From: Salinimicrobium nanhaiense
GTDB lineage: Bacteria; Bacteroidota; Bacteroidia; Flavobacteriales; Flavobacteriaceae
Reading direction: 5' to 3'
DNA: 64,000 nucleotides
Assembly: GCA_012038135.1 (NCBI GenBank)
Contig: JAAVJQ010000002.1
Location: 124,001 to 188,000, forward strand
In this document: positions 25,250 through 34,789 of the stretch, in pieces
Position numbering within the stretch: position 1 is the first letter of the stretch
Layout: every line of letters begins with the position of its first letter
Program-made: the position numbers and the translations under genes
Notes under the pieces: model-generated
The model's database searches: none
Told to the model about the DNA's origin: nothing
Seen by the model: only the letters and a program-made list of their open reading frames with translations

Positions 25250-27058
25250 TTATTCTATGCTAATGATGTTACTTTTTTCTGAAATTCCGTTTTCATTGAA
25301 ATTCTCTACCTGAAAAAAGTAAGCCTGGTCTGTATTTAAGGCTCTGAGCTCATAATTGTTTTGCCCATAAACCATTACAGCATTGTTCAGCTTCTCCTTT
25401 TCTATGCCCCAGTAGATCACTGAACCTACAACATCTTTTCCTGTTTTCCAGCTCACATCGGCATTTCTTCTGTCTTCCTGTCTTTGAACCTGAAATGCTG
25501 CAGGCTGCTTCGGAAGTTTTCCGTAGCCTTTTCCAAACACCCTGAATTCTGAAATAGCCAAATATTCATTTGGTGTGTCTATATTTCTATAGCGAAGGTA
25601 GCGGGTATCCATAGGCTCCTCCAGCTCTATATAAGCATGGGGTTGATCCCGCAGATTTTCAGAATAATCCACGAGCACATCCCAGTTCTTTCCGTTAAGG
25701 GAATGTTCAATGATGAATTGATGTTTAAGTCCCGGCTTTCTTCCGAAGATATCTGCATTAAATTCCTGAAAATTTACCTGAAGCGCATTTATTCTCATTT
25801 TACTGCCCAGATCGATGCTTACCCGCAGCGAATCATTATTCCCATTGGCCACCCAAAAAGTGCTGATGTTCTCATCAACAAGCTTAGACGCATCGTATTG
25901 AATTCCGGATTCTCTTGTTACAGCTTCCATTTTCGGCCCAATAACCGTTTGCTGAATACTATCGGGGACTACAGAATTAGCAGTTGCTTTTTTGCCGTAA
26001 GAGAGCAGCATCCAGCCGGTAAACCTGTTTTTATGATCCTTAACCTCGACATTCGGAAGAAAGTGCGGATAATCTCCGTAGGCGGTATTCACATACATTT
26101 GTCCGCCATCTTCAAAGCCTGCAGGGAAAAGACCTATGCGGCGTTCAAACTTGTAATTCACAGCTATAGGCATAGTTGCAAAATGCCAGTAATTCCCCTT
26201 GTTGTCCTGTACCGTACTTCCATGCCCCGCACCGGTAACAAATCCGCCGGGCTTATAAGAGATCGGGCTGTAGGGAGCATACTCAAACGGCCCAAGCGGA
26301 TTTTTACTGGTGTAAACGCCATCGGCATAGACGTTAAATTCTGTTCCGGGAGCACCATATTGCAAATAATAGGTGCTATTGTGTTTGGTCATCCATGGAC
26401 CTTCAAGAAAAGGAGCCATGTCTGAGGAATGATCCTGCCCAAACCGCTCCCAGCCATGTTTTTCGGGATGTAATTGAATAAGGGGTTTTTCTTCTCCTAT
26501 TGGCAGGTAATTTTTGGCAGGATCGAGCTCCACTCCATGCAGTGGATGAACGTTAGAGGATTCTTCATACAAATACACTTTACCATCATCATCAACAAAT
26601 AGAGCCGGATCCTGGATCGCTATGGGAAGAACGCTGTAATTGGTTTGCCAGTCACCAACTTCGGGAGTTTTAGTTTCAATTATTGCCATTCTCCCCGATG
26701 GATCTCCGGCGACAATTACCTTATCTCCCTGCACTGCCGCTGCAGGAGCATTGCTGCCGTTAAAGTACCAGTTTTGGGGAGTAATGAATTCCCAGTTGCT
26801 CATATCTTCAGAAACCCAATATCCATAAGATCTGGTAACGAACATGTAATATTTCCCTTTGAAGTTGATCACAGCAGGATCTGCCCCGGCACGATAAGAA
26901 ACTCCGGTGTAAGAATTATGCGCTACGTAGGTGTAGTCGATATCTATAGGATTACAATAAGTTTGGAATTCCCTTTTTGAAAGGGAATCCTGAGCCAGCA
27001 CCGTGAGGCCTAACGAGCAGAAAAAAATAGTTAATAGTGCGGACTTAAAATTTGACAT
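25250..27058 (-). CDS. GH43-like glycosidase with F5/8-type C domain (paralog 2)
   Basis: The 602 aa secreted protein has a signal peptide ending TVLAQ and a five-bladed propeller with the GH43 triad: Asp60 (GADPAVI), Asp150 (IQDPALFVDDDG) and Glu219 (LEGPWMTK). A discoidin-like carbohydrate-binding domain follows (about 380-510), then a fibronectin-like end. GH43 covers arabinofuranosidases, xylosidases and galactofuranosidases; the subfamily cannot be set by eye. It is clearly homologous over its whole length to 30797-32602. The start at 27058 gives the best signal peptide; 27064 is possible. Confidence 0.85.
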   Translation of the reverse strand: MSNFKSALLTIFFCSLGLTVLAQDSLSKREFQTYCNPIDIDYTYVAHNSYTGVSYRAGADPAVINFKGKYYMFVTRSYGYWVSEDMSNWEFITPQNWYFNGSNAPAAAVQGDKVIVAGDPSGRMAIIETKTPEVGDWQTNYSVLPIAIQDPALFVDDDGKVYLYEESSNVHPLHGVELDPAKNYLPIGEEKPLIQLHPEKHGWERFGQDHSSDMAPFLEGPWMTKHNSTYYLQYGAPGTEFNVYADGVYTSKNPLGPFEYAPYSPISYKPGGFVTGAGHGSTVQDNKGNYWHFATMPIAVNYKFERRIGLFPAGFEDGGQMYVNTAYGDYPHFLPNVEVKDHKNRFTGWMLLSYGKKATANSVVPDSIQQTVIGPKMEAVTRESGIQYDASKLVDENISTFWVANGNNDSLRVSIDLGSKMRINALQVNFQEFNADIFGRKPGLKHQFIIEHSLNGKNWDVLVDYSENLRDQPHAYIELEEPMDTRYLRYRNIDTPNEYLAISEFRVFGKGYGKLPKQPAAFQVQRQEDRRNADVSWKTGKDVVGSVIYWGIEKEKLNNAVMVYGQNNYELRALNTDQAYFFQVENFNENGISEKSNIISIE

Positions 27059-27174
27059 GCGCATTGGTGTTTTAAAAAACTGTAAGATCAACTTATGTGC
27101 AGCCTAATTTCTACCGTTACAAGCTGCACAAGTAAAATATTGAAATTTAATTCTAATGTTCTTTATGTTTCCTA

Positions 27175-28380
27175 TTATTCTGAACTTAGGTTACTGGTTT
27201 TGGCTTCTATTGATTGGAGAGGCGGTAACATTCTTCCCGGCCTGTCGAGATAAAAATAAGCTGTGGCCGAAACATCATCGCTCCTGTAAAAATTGGTCCA
27301 TCCCTGCGGAAAATCCTCATCCTCCAGCACCAGACTTTCATCCATCTCTAAAAGATTGGTGAATTCGGGAAATTGGTCAACGGTAACAGGGATAAGCCTG
27401 GCACCATTTTTCACAAGTTCCTGTACTTTCTCCTTTGGTGCTCCGCCCATCTGCTGAATTGTAACTTTAATATCCTCATAAAAATAAACAGGATCGGGAA
27501 TGTGGAACCTATAAAAGGCATAAGCCCCTTCTTCGACATCTACAACCGGGCTGCCCTGATATTGATGTGCAAAGACACCCTGTCCATAGGCTGTACCCAC
27601 ATAGTCTTCAGTGCCCGAGCCAACGAGACTGGGATATTCACTATCTCCGTCTAGATAGATCTTCACTTCCCCTTCGCCCCACCAGGTATCCTCATACAAC
27701 TCATTGGTAAAGATCCCAATGTTGGTTCCCAGAAACCGGCCTTTCCCTTCCACTTTGGGCAAAATGACAAAGTCTTTGCCTAATTCGGTTTCTAAATCCC
27801 GGCTCCAGTAGGCATGGAAATAAAGCACTTCCTCTTGAAAATGAGATTTTTCAAGGAGATTTATTTCGTAAAAAATCTGGTGCAGGTCTTTTTTCGATTC
27901 ATTAGTCACCCTAATCACTGCTTTTTCTTTGAAAGGCATGGGAATAAAGCAGTTAAACGAGCGACCTTCGGGATCGGCAAACAAAGCACTCTCAAAAGCT
28001 GCTTTTTTGCCAAGCCCTATCCCGAAAAAATCCCCCAGCGGGACAGAAACTGCCGGATTCTCTTCTCCGTCCCAGAACATTTCTATTTTTAGGGATCTCA
28101 GCATTTCGGGGCTTCGGTCACTAATGGTGAGCCATATCCTATTGACGAGTCCGCTGCCATCGAAGTTGACCAGATCTACACTTTCTCCTGCCTTTAGTCT
28201 TTCAAAGGCATGACCCTTGGCGCCCTTATTTTCCATTCCGCCGGCTCCTTTTTGAGCATCTGTATTTTCAAAAGTGACCCAGCGCGTAGTGGCTTGCTGT
28301 TGTGGCATTTCATAAAGAGACTGTCCTGCAACATTTGCAGAAAAAACCAGAATAACCAGAAAACTGAATGCGCTTTTCAT
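27175..28380 (-). CDS. DUF2961 protein, GH172-type glycosidase
   Basis: The 401 aa secreted protein (signal peptide ending NVAGQ) has the DUF2961 pattern: VNRIWLTI, VPLGDFFG, FNCFIPMPF, then LVGSGTEDYVGTAYG and YRFHIPDPVYF. DUF2961 is now glycoside hydrolase family 172, whose studied members act on alpha-D-fructofuranoside or alpha-D-arabinofuranoside linkages. The conserved GSGTEDY is expected at the active site. It lies between a GH3 and a GH43 in the PUL. Confidence 0.83.
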   Translation of the reverse strand: MKSAFSFLVILVFSANVAGQSLYEMPQQQATTRWVTFENTDAQKGAGGMENKGAKGHAFERLKAGESVDLVNFDGSGLVNRIWLTISDRSPEMLRSLKIEMFWDGEENPAVSVPLGDFFGIGLGKKAAFESALFADPEGRSFNCFIPMPFKEKAVIRVTNESKKDLHQIFYEINLLEKSHFQEEVLYFHAYWSRDLETELGKDFVILPKVEGKGRFLGTNIGIFTNELYEDTWWGEGEVKIYLDGDSEYPSLVGSGTEDYVGTAYGQGVFAHQYQGSPVVDVEEGAYAFYRFHIPDPVYFYEDIKVTIQQMGGAPKEKVQELVKNGARLIPVTVDQFPEFTNLLEMDESLVLEDEDFPQGWTNFYRSDDVSATAYFYLDRPGRMLPPLQSIEAKTSNLSSE

Positions 28381-28490
28381 AAGCTCCGGTTTGAAATTAG
28401 GTTAAAAAGATTTTTTTCGTGATTGTTATAGCATTCTTGTGCTCTGCACCGCTTCAGCAGCTATAGAATTTCTAATTCAATTCACTAACG

Positions 28491-30764
28491 TTATTCCTCT
28501 ACCAGAGTAAAACTTCCCTGCATCTCACAGTCTGATGTACCTCCCACAAAGAATTCAAATTCTCCGGGTTCGGCGACATATTCTAACTGACTGTTATAAA
28601 ACTTGAGGTCTTCTACAGTAACAGGAAATTCTACAGTCTTGGACTCTCCCGGCTTTAGATTGATCTTCTCAAAAGCTATTAGCTGTTTTTTTGGTGGAGT
28701 AAGGCTCCTTACCTTATCATGTATGTACAGCTGCACCACTTCCTGCCCGGCTATCTTACCGGTATTAGTGACCTTAGTGCTAATCACAAGACTGTCTCCA
28801 CGACGAAGGGTTTCACTATTGGCTTTGATCTCAGAATACTGGAAGTTAGTATAGCTTAGCCCGTGCCCGAATGGCAGCAGCGGGGAATTAGGAACATCCA
28901 GATAATTTGTTTTAAACTTCTGAAATTCCTCGGTAGGCGCAGGTCTTCCTGTAGTCCTTTCCCCGTAGTACACCGGGATTTGGCCCACGTTTCTCGGCCA
29001 GCTCATGGTAAGTTTACCTGAAGGGTTCACGTCTCCAAATACCACATCGGCAATGGCATTTCCGGCTTCCACTCCTGGGTGCCAGGTCTGCAAAATACTA
29101 ACGGGCATATCCATTTCTTCTGAAATATCGAGGGGGCGACCGCTCATAAGCACAAGAGCTACAGGCTTCCCTGTTTTTACCAGTTCCCTTATCAGTCTTT
29201 TCTGGCTCTCCGGAATTTGAATATTAGTCCGACTTGCGGCTTCTCCACTCATTTCGCTTGCTTCTCCCACCACAGCCACAACAACATCTGATGCTCTGGC
29301 AACTTTTAATGCTTCCTGAAGCAGTTCATCGGGAGAACGGTCAGATATTTCCACTTTTGGACCAAATACATTTACCTTTTTGGCAAAGGCCGTGTCATTA
29401 GTGATATTTGCTCCTTTAGCATAGGTTATTCGGGAATTTGGTGCTATATTTTTAAATCCTTCCAATACCGGAACAGATAGTTTAAAATCGCCTGTGGGTG
29501 CCCAGGTTCCCAACATGTTGCTCTGGTCATTGGCCAGCGGACCAATAAGGGCAATTTTTGCCTTTTTTGACACCGGAAGTACTTGGTTGTGGTCTTTCAG
29601 CAAAACAAAAGACTGGGTAGCTGCATGGCGGGCAAGCTCCCTGTTCTCTTTAGTGAGTATATCTTTCTCCGGTCTGCCCGTGTCGGAATATTTGTAAGGA
29701 TCATCCAGGAGTCCCAGTTTGTGCTTAGCTTCAAGAATCCTACGGGCAGCAGTGGTGATCTCCTCTTCAGAAACTCTTCCTTCTTCTACAGATTTCTTCA
29801 GGGTTGTCAAAAATCCTTCTCCTACCATGTCCATATCCAATCCTGCCTTTAAGGCCATTGCCGACACATCCTGAAGGTCTCCCATTCCGTGGGCTATCAT
29901 CTCGTTTACCGAAGTATAATCTGAAACTACAAATCCATCAAAGCCCCAGCGTTCCCGAAGCAGATCTGTAAGCAGCCATTTGTTCCCTGTTGCAGGTACA
30001 CCGTCTATATCATTAAAAGAGGTCATTACACTTCCCACGCCTGCATCTACAGCAGCTTTGTAAGGTGGTAGATATTCATTGAACATCTTGGTGCGACTCA
30101 TGTCCACCCGGTTGTAGTCCCTTCCACCTTCGGGAGCACCATATAGTGCAAGGTGTTTTACGGTGGCCATCATGGTATGAGGCTTGGTTAGATCATCCTG
30201 TTGGTATCCCTGCACCATTGCCCTGGCCACCTGGGAACCTAAATAAGCGTCTTCCCCTGCCCCTTCGGCTACCCGACCCCATCTCGGGTCGCGGGAAATA
30301 TCAACCATGGGAGAGAAATTCCAGTTGATGCCGTCGGCTGTTGCTTCCTTTGCAGCCACTTTGGCTGTCTCTTTGATCAACTCCATATCCCAGCTGGAGG
30401 AAAGTCCTAACGGAATAGGGAAAGTGGTTTTATAGCCATGAATTACATCAGACCCTATGAGCAGCGGGATTCCCAACCGGGAATTCTTAACAGCCAGTTC
30501 CTGAGCCTGTCTTACCCTCTCCGGACTGGAGACTCCGAAGATCCCTCCTACATTTCCGGCTTTGATCTTTGCTTCCACATCCTCACTCACCACAGATCCT
30601 GTGGCTATTCCCCCACCGGGGGTGAGCAGGTTAAGTTGCCCTATTTTCTCCTCTAAAGTCATTTTTTCCAGCAGGGCTTCTACCTGCGGAATTCTTTCCT
30701 GTGCCTGAAGACCTGAAAGCCCCAGAAAAAGCAGAAATGCGACTGATAGATTAAAATTTTTCAT
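28491..30764 (-). CDS. GH3 beta-glucosidase (BglX-like)
   Basis: The 757 aa protein has a signal peptide ending GLQAQ, a GH3 TIM barrel with nucleophile Asp282 (GFDGFVVSDYTSV), an alpha/beta sandwich domain and a C-terminal fibronectin-like domain (about 660-755). Conserved sugar-binding motifs KHLALYG and NRVDMS are present. GH3 in periplasm of Bacteroidota commonly removes single glucose units from beta-glucan fragments. With GH144 neighbours, sophorose-type beta-1,2 linkages are a candidate substrate. Confidence 0.92.
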   Translation of the reverse strand: MKNFNLSVAFLLFLGLSGLQAQERIPQVEALLEKMTLEEKIGQLNLLTPGGGIATGSVVSEDVEAKIKAGNVGGIFGVSSPERVRQAQELAVKNSRLGIPLLIGSDVIHGYKTTFPIPLGLSSSWDMELIKETAKVAAKEATADGINWNFSPMVDISRDPRWGRVAEGAGEDAYLGSQVARAMVQGYQQDDLTKPHTMMATVKHLALYGAPEGGRDYNRVDMSRTKMFNEYLPPYKAAVDAGVGSVMTSFNDIDGVPATGNKWLLTDLLRERWGFDGFVVSDYTSVNEMIAHGMGDLQDVSAMALKAGLDMDMVGEGFLTTLKKSVEEGRVSEEEITTAARRILEAKHKLGLLDDPYKYSDTGRPEKDILTKENRELARHAATQSFVLLKDHNQVLPVSKKAKIALIGPLANDQSNMLGTWAPTGDFKLSVPVLEGFKNIAPNSRITYAKGANITNDTAFAKKVNVFGPKVEISDRSPDELLQEALKVARASDVVVAVVGEASEMSGEAASRTNIQIPESQKRLIRELVKTGKPVALVLMSGRPLDISEEMDMPVSILQTWHPGVEAGNAIADVVFGDVNPSGKLTMSWPRNVGQIPVYYGERTTGRPAPTEEFQKFKTNYLDVPNSPLLPFGHGLSYTNFQYSEIKANSETLRRGDSLVISTKVTNTGKIAGQEVVQLYIHDKVRSLTPPKKQLIAFEKINLKPGESKTVEFPVTVEDLKFYNSQLEYVAEPGEFEFFVGGTSDCEMQGSFTLVEE

Positions 30765-30796
30765 TCTTTTACTCTTTAAAATTATAATTGGCTTTC

Positions 30797-32602
30797 TTAT
30801 TCTACTTCCTGAATTTCAGCTCGTTCTGAAATCCCATTCTCATTAAATGCTTCAATACTGAAGTAATATTTTGTACCGCGATCCAGGTTCCGCATAAAAT
30901 GCTCATTTTTATCGTAGATCAACCACGACTGGTACAGTTTATCTGGTGCTATACCCCAGCGGATATTGTAACCCTGAGCACCTTTCACCGGCTCCCATTC
31001 AAAGGCAGCATCTCTGCTGTCTTCCTGACGTGTAACCTTGAATCCTTTAACCTTTGATGGCTGTTTACCCAGACCTTTACCAAACACTCGAATTTCAGAT
31101 AAGGCGAGATTATTCCCCGGAACTTCTATATTATTGTAGCGGACATATTTACCTCTTACCGGTTTATTTAAAGGCAGGTAAGCATTGGGAGCATCCTCAA
31201 AGCTATTACTTCTGTCTACAATTGTTTTCCATTCTTTACCATTTTCTGAAGCTTCCAGTGTAAATCTATGTCTAAGACCATCAACGCGGGTGTAGATCCC
31301 TGCATCCTGATCATGAAAATTCAGCTGAATAGCATAAATATTTCCGGGGGCCAACATTTCTATCTCCACCCATTGTTCATTGTCATTAGCTTCGGCAACC
31401 CAGAAGGATTTAGGACTTTCGTCTGTAAGCACCTTAGAGATAATTTCACCTTTGCTGTTCTTTTCGAGAGGCATTTCAGTAATGTCATAATCCCCATCTG
31501 TAGAAGTACTTTTTCTCACCTGCATTTGAGAAGAAGAAACAGTAGTTTTGCCTTTGTAAGACAGTAACATCCACCCGGTATGCAAACCTGCTTTAGTTGG
31601 ATGATCGGGACTAAACAGCGGATAATCCCCATAGCTGGTATTTGTGTACATTAAACCTTCATCATCAAAATAGGTGGGCCACATGGCCAAACGACGCTCC
31701 CAGTGAGAGTTGGAAGCCAGCGCCATAGTCGCGAAATGCCAGTATTGGCCGTTGGTTTGCTTCACCGTAATTCCATGACCGGCTCCGTTGGCAAATCCTC
31801 CCGGTTTGAAACTGTAAGGATTGTTCTTCATGTATTTGAAAGGTCCCAGGGGTGTTTCACCTACATAGGCAGCATCTGCATAAACATTGAACTGTGTTCC
31901 CGGTGCAGCATATTGCAAATAATATTTGCCATCATGTTTGGTCATGGAAGCACCTTCCATGTATCCCTCCTTTAGGGTAGGATGGAAATTATTTTCCCCA
32001 AAGCGTTCCCAACCATGCTCTTCTTCAACCAGGTTGATCAATTCTTTTTCTACACCTGTTTCAAGAAATCGATCATCCTTATCCAACATCTTAACCTTAA
32101 GTGGATGTACGTTTGAGGAGCCCCAATAGAGATAGGTTTTGCCATCTTCGTCTATAAATAATTCTGAATCCTGAATATTGTTGGTTATGGAAGCAGTGGG
32201 TGTCCACTCACCACTTTTTGGATTATCGGTGTACAAAATACTGCCGTAGCCTGCGGGATCTCCGGCAAAATAGACAAGAGAATCCTTGTAATTAAAAGCG
32301 GTTGGGGCATTGGAACCTTCAAAGAACCATTGTTTGGGCCTAATAAATTCCCAATTGACCAGATCTTTAGAATGCCAATAACCGAAGGAACGGGTAACAA
32401 ACATATAATATTCCCCTTGAAATTCTATTACCGCAGGATCTGCACCCGAACGATAGGAAATATTCCTGCTGGAGTTATAAACCATATAAGTGTAATCAAT
32501 ATCCAGCGGATTGATAAAAGTTTCGGGCACCACTTCCTGCGAAGACACGAGGAAGCTCAGTAAAAAAGCTGTTGTTGTGGATATGTAATTAAAACCTTTC
32601 AT
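30797..32602 (-). CDS. GH43-like glycosidase with F5/8-type C domain (paralog 1)
   Basis: The 601 aa secreted protein has the GH43 triad Asp55 (GADPAVI), Asp145 (IQDSELFIDEDG) and Glu216 (MEGASMTK), followed by a discoidin-like domain (QLNFHDQDAG ... YVRYNNIEVPGNNLALSEIRVFGKG) and a fibronectin-like end. Its ATG shares one base with the stop of the esterase upstream. The whole-length match to the protein at 25250 points to a duplication with later divergence, perhaps for different linkages. Confidence 0.85.
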   Translation of the reverse strand: MKGFNYISTTTAFLLSFLVSSQEVVPETFINPLDIDYTYMVYNSSRNISYRSGADPAVIEFQGEYYMFVTRSFGYWHSKDLVNWEFIRPKQWFFEGSNAPTAFNYKDSLVYFAGDPAGYGSILYTDNPKSGEWTPTASITNNIQDSELFIDEDGKTYLYWGSSNVHPLKVKMLDKDDRFLETGVEKELINLVEEEHGWERFGENNFHPTLKEGYMEGASMTKHDGKYYLQYAAPGTQFNVYADAAYVGETPLGPFKYMKNNPYSFKPGGFANGAGHGITVKQTNGQYWHFATMALASNSHWERRLAMWPTYFDDEGLMYTNTSYGDYPLFSPDHPTKAGLHTGWMLLSYKGKTTVSSSQMQVRKSTSTDGDYDITEMPLEKNSKGEIISKVLTDESPKSFWVAEANDNEQWVEIEMLAPGNIYAIQLNFHDQDAGIYTRVDGLRHRFTLEASENGKEWKTIVDRSNSFEDAPNAYLPLNKPVRGKYVRYNNIEVPGNNLALSEIRVFGKGLGKQPSKVKGFKVTRQEDSRDAAFEWEPVKGAQGYNIRWGIAPDKLYQSWLIYDKNEHFMRNLDRGTKYYFSIEAFNENGISERAEIQEVE

Positions 32603-33396
32603 TAAAAACTATGATTTCTTTTATTCGAGAATAACCATGGTAATAGGTATGGTTCAGAAAAAGCGGAATCCCAGCTGTTGTGATTGTCATTTGGATAAAG
32701 AGATAGTTTGGCATTGCCGCCAAGGGAGTTGATCTCCCTTGCCATGCTTTTCGAAAGTGCTGGTGGCACTACGTCATCTTTCTCTCCGTGGAAGATCCAG
32801 ATAGGAAATCCTGTTGGATACTTTTCAACTATAGCAGGGTCTGCACCTCCGCAGATTGCAAAGGCTGCTGCAAAGAACTCCGGTTTTCTGTAAAGGATCT
32901 CATAAGTACCCATGCCTCCCATGGATAATCCGCCAACATAGATCCTGTCTTTGTCGGTATATTTTTTGGCAGCCAGTTCATCAGACAATTGCAATAACAG
33001 CCTCATGGCTTTAGTTGGATTTCCGGTATTTCTGAAATTGAACTGCAGGGGAAAAGTGTCTCTTTCCACTTCTACCCGGGCCCAGTAATCATCAGGTTCT
33101 ACCTGCGGAAAAACTACAATGGCCGGAAATTTCTTCCGTATGGAATCCTTCAGAAATAAGTTGCTGCCGTGAACCAGTTGCGCCTCGTTGTCACGGCCAC
33201 GTTCACCAGCTCCGTGCAAAACGAATAGCAAGGGATATTTTCCGGCATCGGTAAAACCTTCAGGATAGAGGATGCGGTAACGCAATGTATCCCCTTCAGA
33301 AATAAACTCCTTTCGCTCATATAACTCCCGGTTTTGTGCTTCCGCAGAAAACTGAAGTGTCAAAAATGCGATGATAAGCATTAAATTATTTTTCAT
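32602..33396 (-). CDS. Secreted esterase/prolyl-oligopeptidase-like hydrolase
   Basis: The 264 aa protein starts at the ATG at 33396, which gives a signal peptide (MKNNLMLIIAFLTLQFSAEAQ). It has LHGAGERG (oxyanion), GGLSMGGMGTYE (nucleophile Ser), WIFHGEKDDVVPP (acid) and NDNHNSW (His). This architecture is seen in PUL-encoded esterases and feruloyl-esterase-like proteins. The start overlaps the GH144 gene upstream by 11 bases. Substrate unknown; it likely strips acyl groups from the glycan. Confidence 0.82.
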   Translation of the reverse strand: MKNNLMLIIAFLTLQFSAEAQNRELYERKEFISEGDTLRYRILYPEGFTDAGKYPLLFVLHGAGERGRDNEAQLVHGSNLFLKDSIRKKFPAIVVFPQVEPDDYWARVEVERDTFPLQFNFRNTGNPTKAMRLLLQLSDELAAKKYTDKDRIYVGGLSMGGMGTYEILYRKPEFFAAAFAICGGADPAIVEKYPTGFPIWIFHGEKDDVVPPALSKSMAREINSLGGNAKLSLYPNDNHNSWDSAFSEPYLLPWLFSNKRNHSF

Positions 33397-34762
33397 AGCT
33401 AAATCCAAGTTTTTCAAGTCCGGCCTGTACTTCGGGAGTTTGCATGAATAAATTCCAAATAAGCCCGGAACGATAATTTTCAATCATAACCACCTGCGGA
33501 CCCTGGTCAATTGCCAGGTAATAAGGTGCCACCCAATCTTCTCCTTCGAGGCTGTAAGCATCATAAAATCCGGCGGGGCCCCACAGTAAATCATGTTGAT
33601 CTTCATAGAAATACCTCATCGCGTCGAGAGATTTTTCGGGAGTATAAGGAATGGAACTTATCGCTGCCGTAGGCGAAACCACTCCCCGATCATCATCGGG
33701 GGAATGAGCAGCGTAGCCAACACTCCCATCCTCGCGGCGGGTGTAACTGGCAGTAAGTCCCCAGGAATTTTTGCTGTACGTCTCAAAATCCATAGGATTT
33801 TCAACCGCATATTCAAAATTTATGAGGCTGTGGTTTACGTTCACATCCCAGTAGTTTGCATACCTGTCACTAAGGCCTTTTGGATTTAACCCCAGGTAGG
33901 AATAATGAGCCCAGAAAAGGGGGCCACCTCTGCTGCCCTTGGTATTATGTTTTAGAATAAGAGGCAATCCATAAGCCACTTCATTAGAAACTATATCTCC
34001 TCCCCTGGCCCAGCCTTCATGATAAACAGCGGGATCAATGGCATGTTGCGGAGACGAAGCTGCCATGACATAGGTGATAAGACACTCGTTATAGCCTTCA
34101 ATCATAAAATCCATTTCCCACTCATAAACGGGAGACCAGTGCCAAAAGATCCCATTCTGGTTGTTGGTGTACCAGTCCCATTCAATTCCTTTCCAAAGTT
34201 CGTCGTACTTTTGGGCCACTTCCTGCTCCTGTGCCGTCCCGTTTTTAAGATATTCCCTTACTACAAGAAAGCCTTGTGCAAGAAAAGAGGTCTCTACGAT
34301 ATCCCCACCGTTATCTTTTTCACCAAAGGCCTGGGTCTCCCCCGTCTCTCCGTTGATCCAGTGAGGCCAGGCGCCATGAAATCTCGGCGTATTATCAAGA
34401 AAGTCTGCGATCTTGTCCAGACGCGCAACGGCAGAATCCCGGGGAATAAATCCACGTTCCATACCTGCCACAATAGCCATGAGTCCGAAACCGGAACCAC
34501 CTGTGGTGACTACGTGTGAATCCTTCCGGGGATAATTGCCATCGGGATGGAAACGTTCCCGGGCCATTCCGCTGTTGGGTTCGGCATATTCCCAAAAATA
34601 TTTAAGCGTTTGCCTTTGTACGGTATCCAAAAGTGCCTCTTCTGAAAGGTTTTGTTGCTGAACATTTTCTGCCAGCAGTTCCTCCTGTCCTGGTTTGTCA
34701 TCTTTACAAGCAACACTGACAAGAAGTACTAAAGAAGCCAGTAGAGAATATTTTTTAAACAT
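33386..34762 (-). CDS. Glucoamylase-like (GH144-type) lipoprotein, paralog 2
   Basis: The 458 aa protein has a lipobox VSVAC (Cys19) and the Glycoamylase domain: TLKYFWEYAEPNSGMARER, VTTGGSGFGLMAI, NGGDIVETSFLAQGF, GGPLFWAHYSYLGLNP and YLAIDQGPQVVMIENYRSGL. The domain defines GH144, in which the characterised member is an endo-beta-1,2-glucanase. It follows its paralog (34790-36133) after 27 bases. Lipid anchoring fits a surface or periplasmic enzyme. Confidence 0.85.
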   Translation of the reverse strand: MFKKYSLLASLVLLVSVACKDDKPGQEELLAENVQQQNLSEEALLDTVQRQTLKYFWEYAEPNSGMARERFHPDGNYPRKDSHVVTTGGSGFGLMAIVAGMERGFIPRDSAVARLDKIADFLDNTPRFHGAWPHWINGETGETQAFGEKDNGGDIVETSFLAQGFLVVREYLKNGTAQEQEVAQKYDELWKGIEWDWYTNNQNGIFWHWSPVYEWEMDFMIEGYNECLITYVMAASSPQHAIDPAVYHEGWARGGDIVSNEVAYGLPLILKHNTKGSRGGPLFWAHYSYLGLNPKGLSDRYANYWDVNVNHSLINFEYAVENPMDFETYSKNSWGLTASYTRREDGSVGYAAHSPDDDRGVVSPTAAISSIPYTPEKSLDAMRYFYEDQHDLLWGPAGFYDAYSLEGEDWVAPYYLAIDQGPQVVMIENYRSGLIWNLFMQTPEVQAGLEKLGFSYEK

Positions 34763-34789
34763 TTAGAGATTTTTGATATCTATTCTAAT

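Noticed and set aside
25637..26425. A 262-codon plus-strand frame opposite the GH43 gene
   Set aside because: Antisense to a well-supported glycosidase; no recognisable domain.
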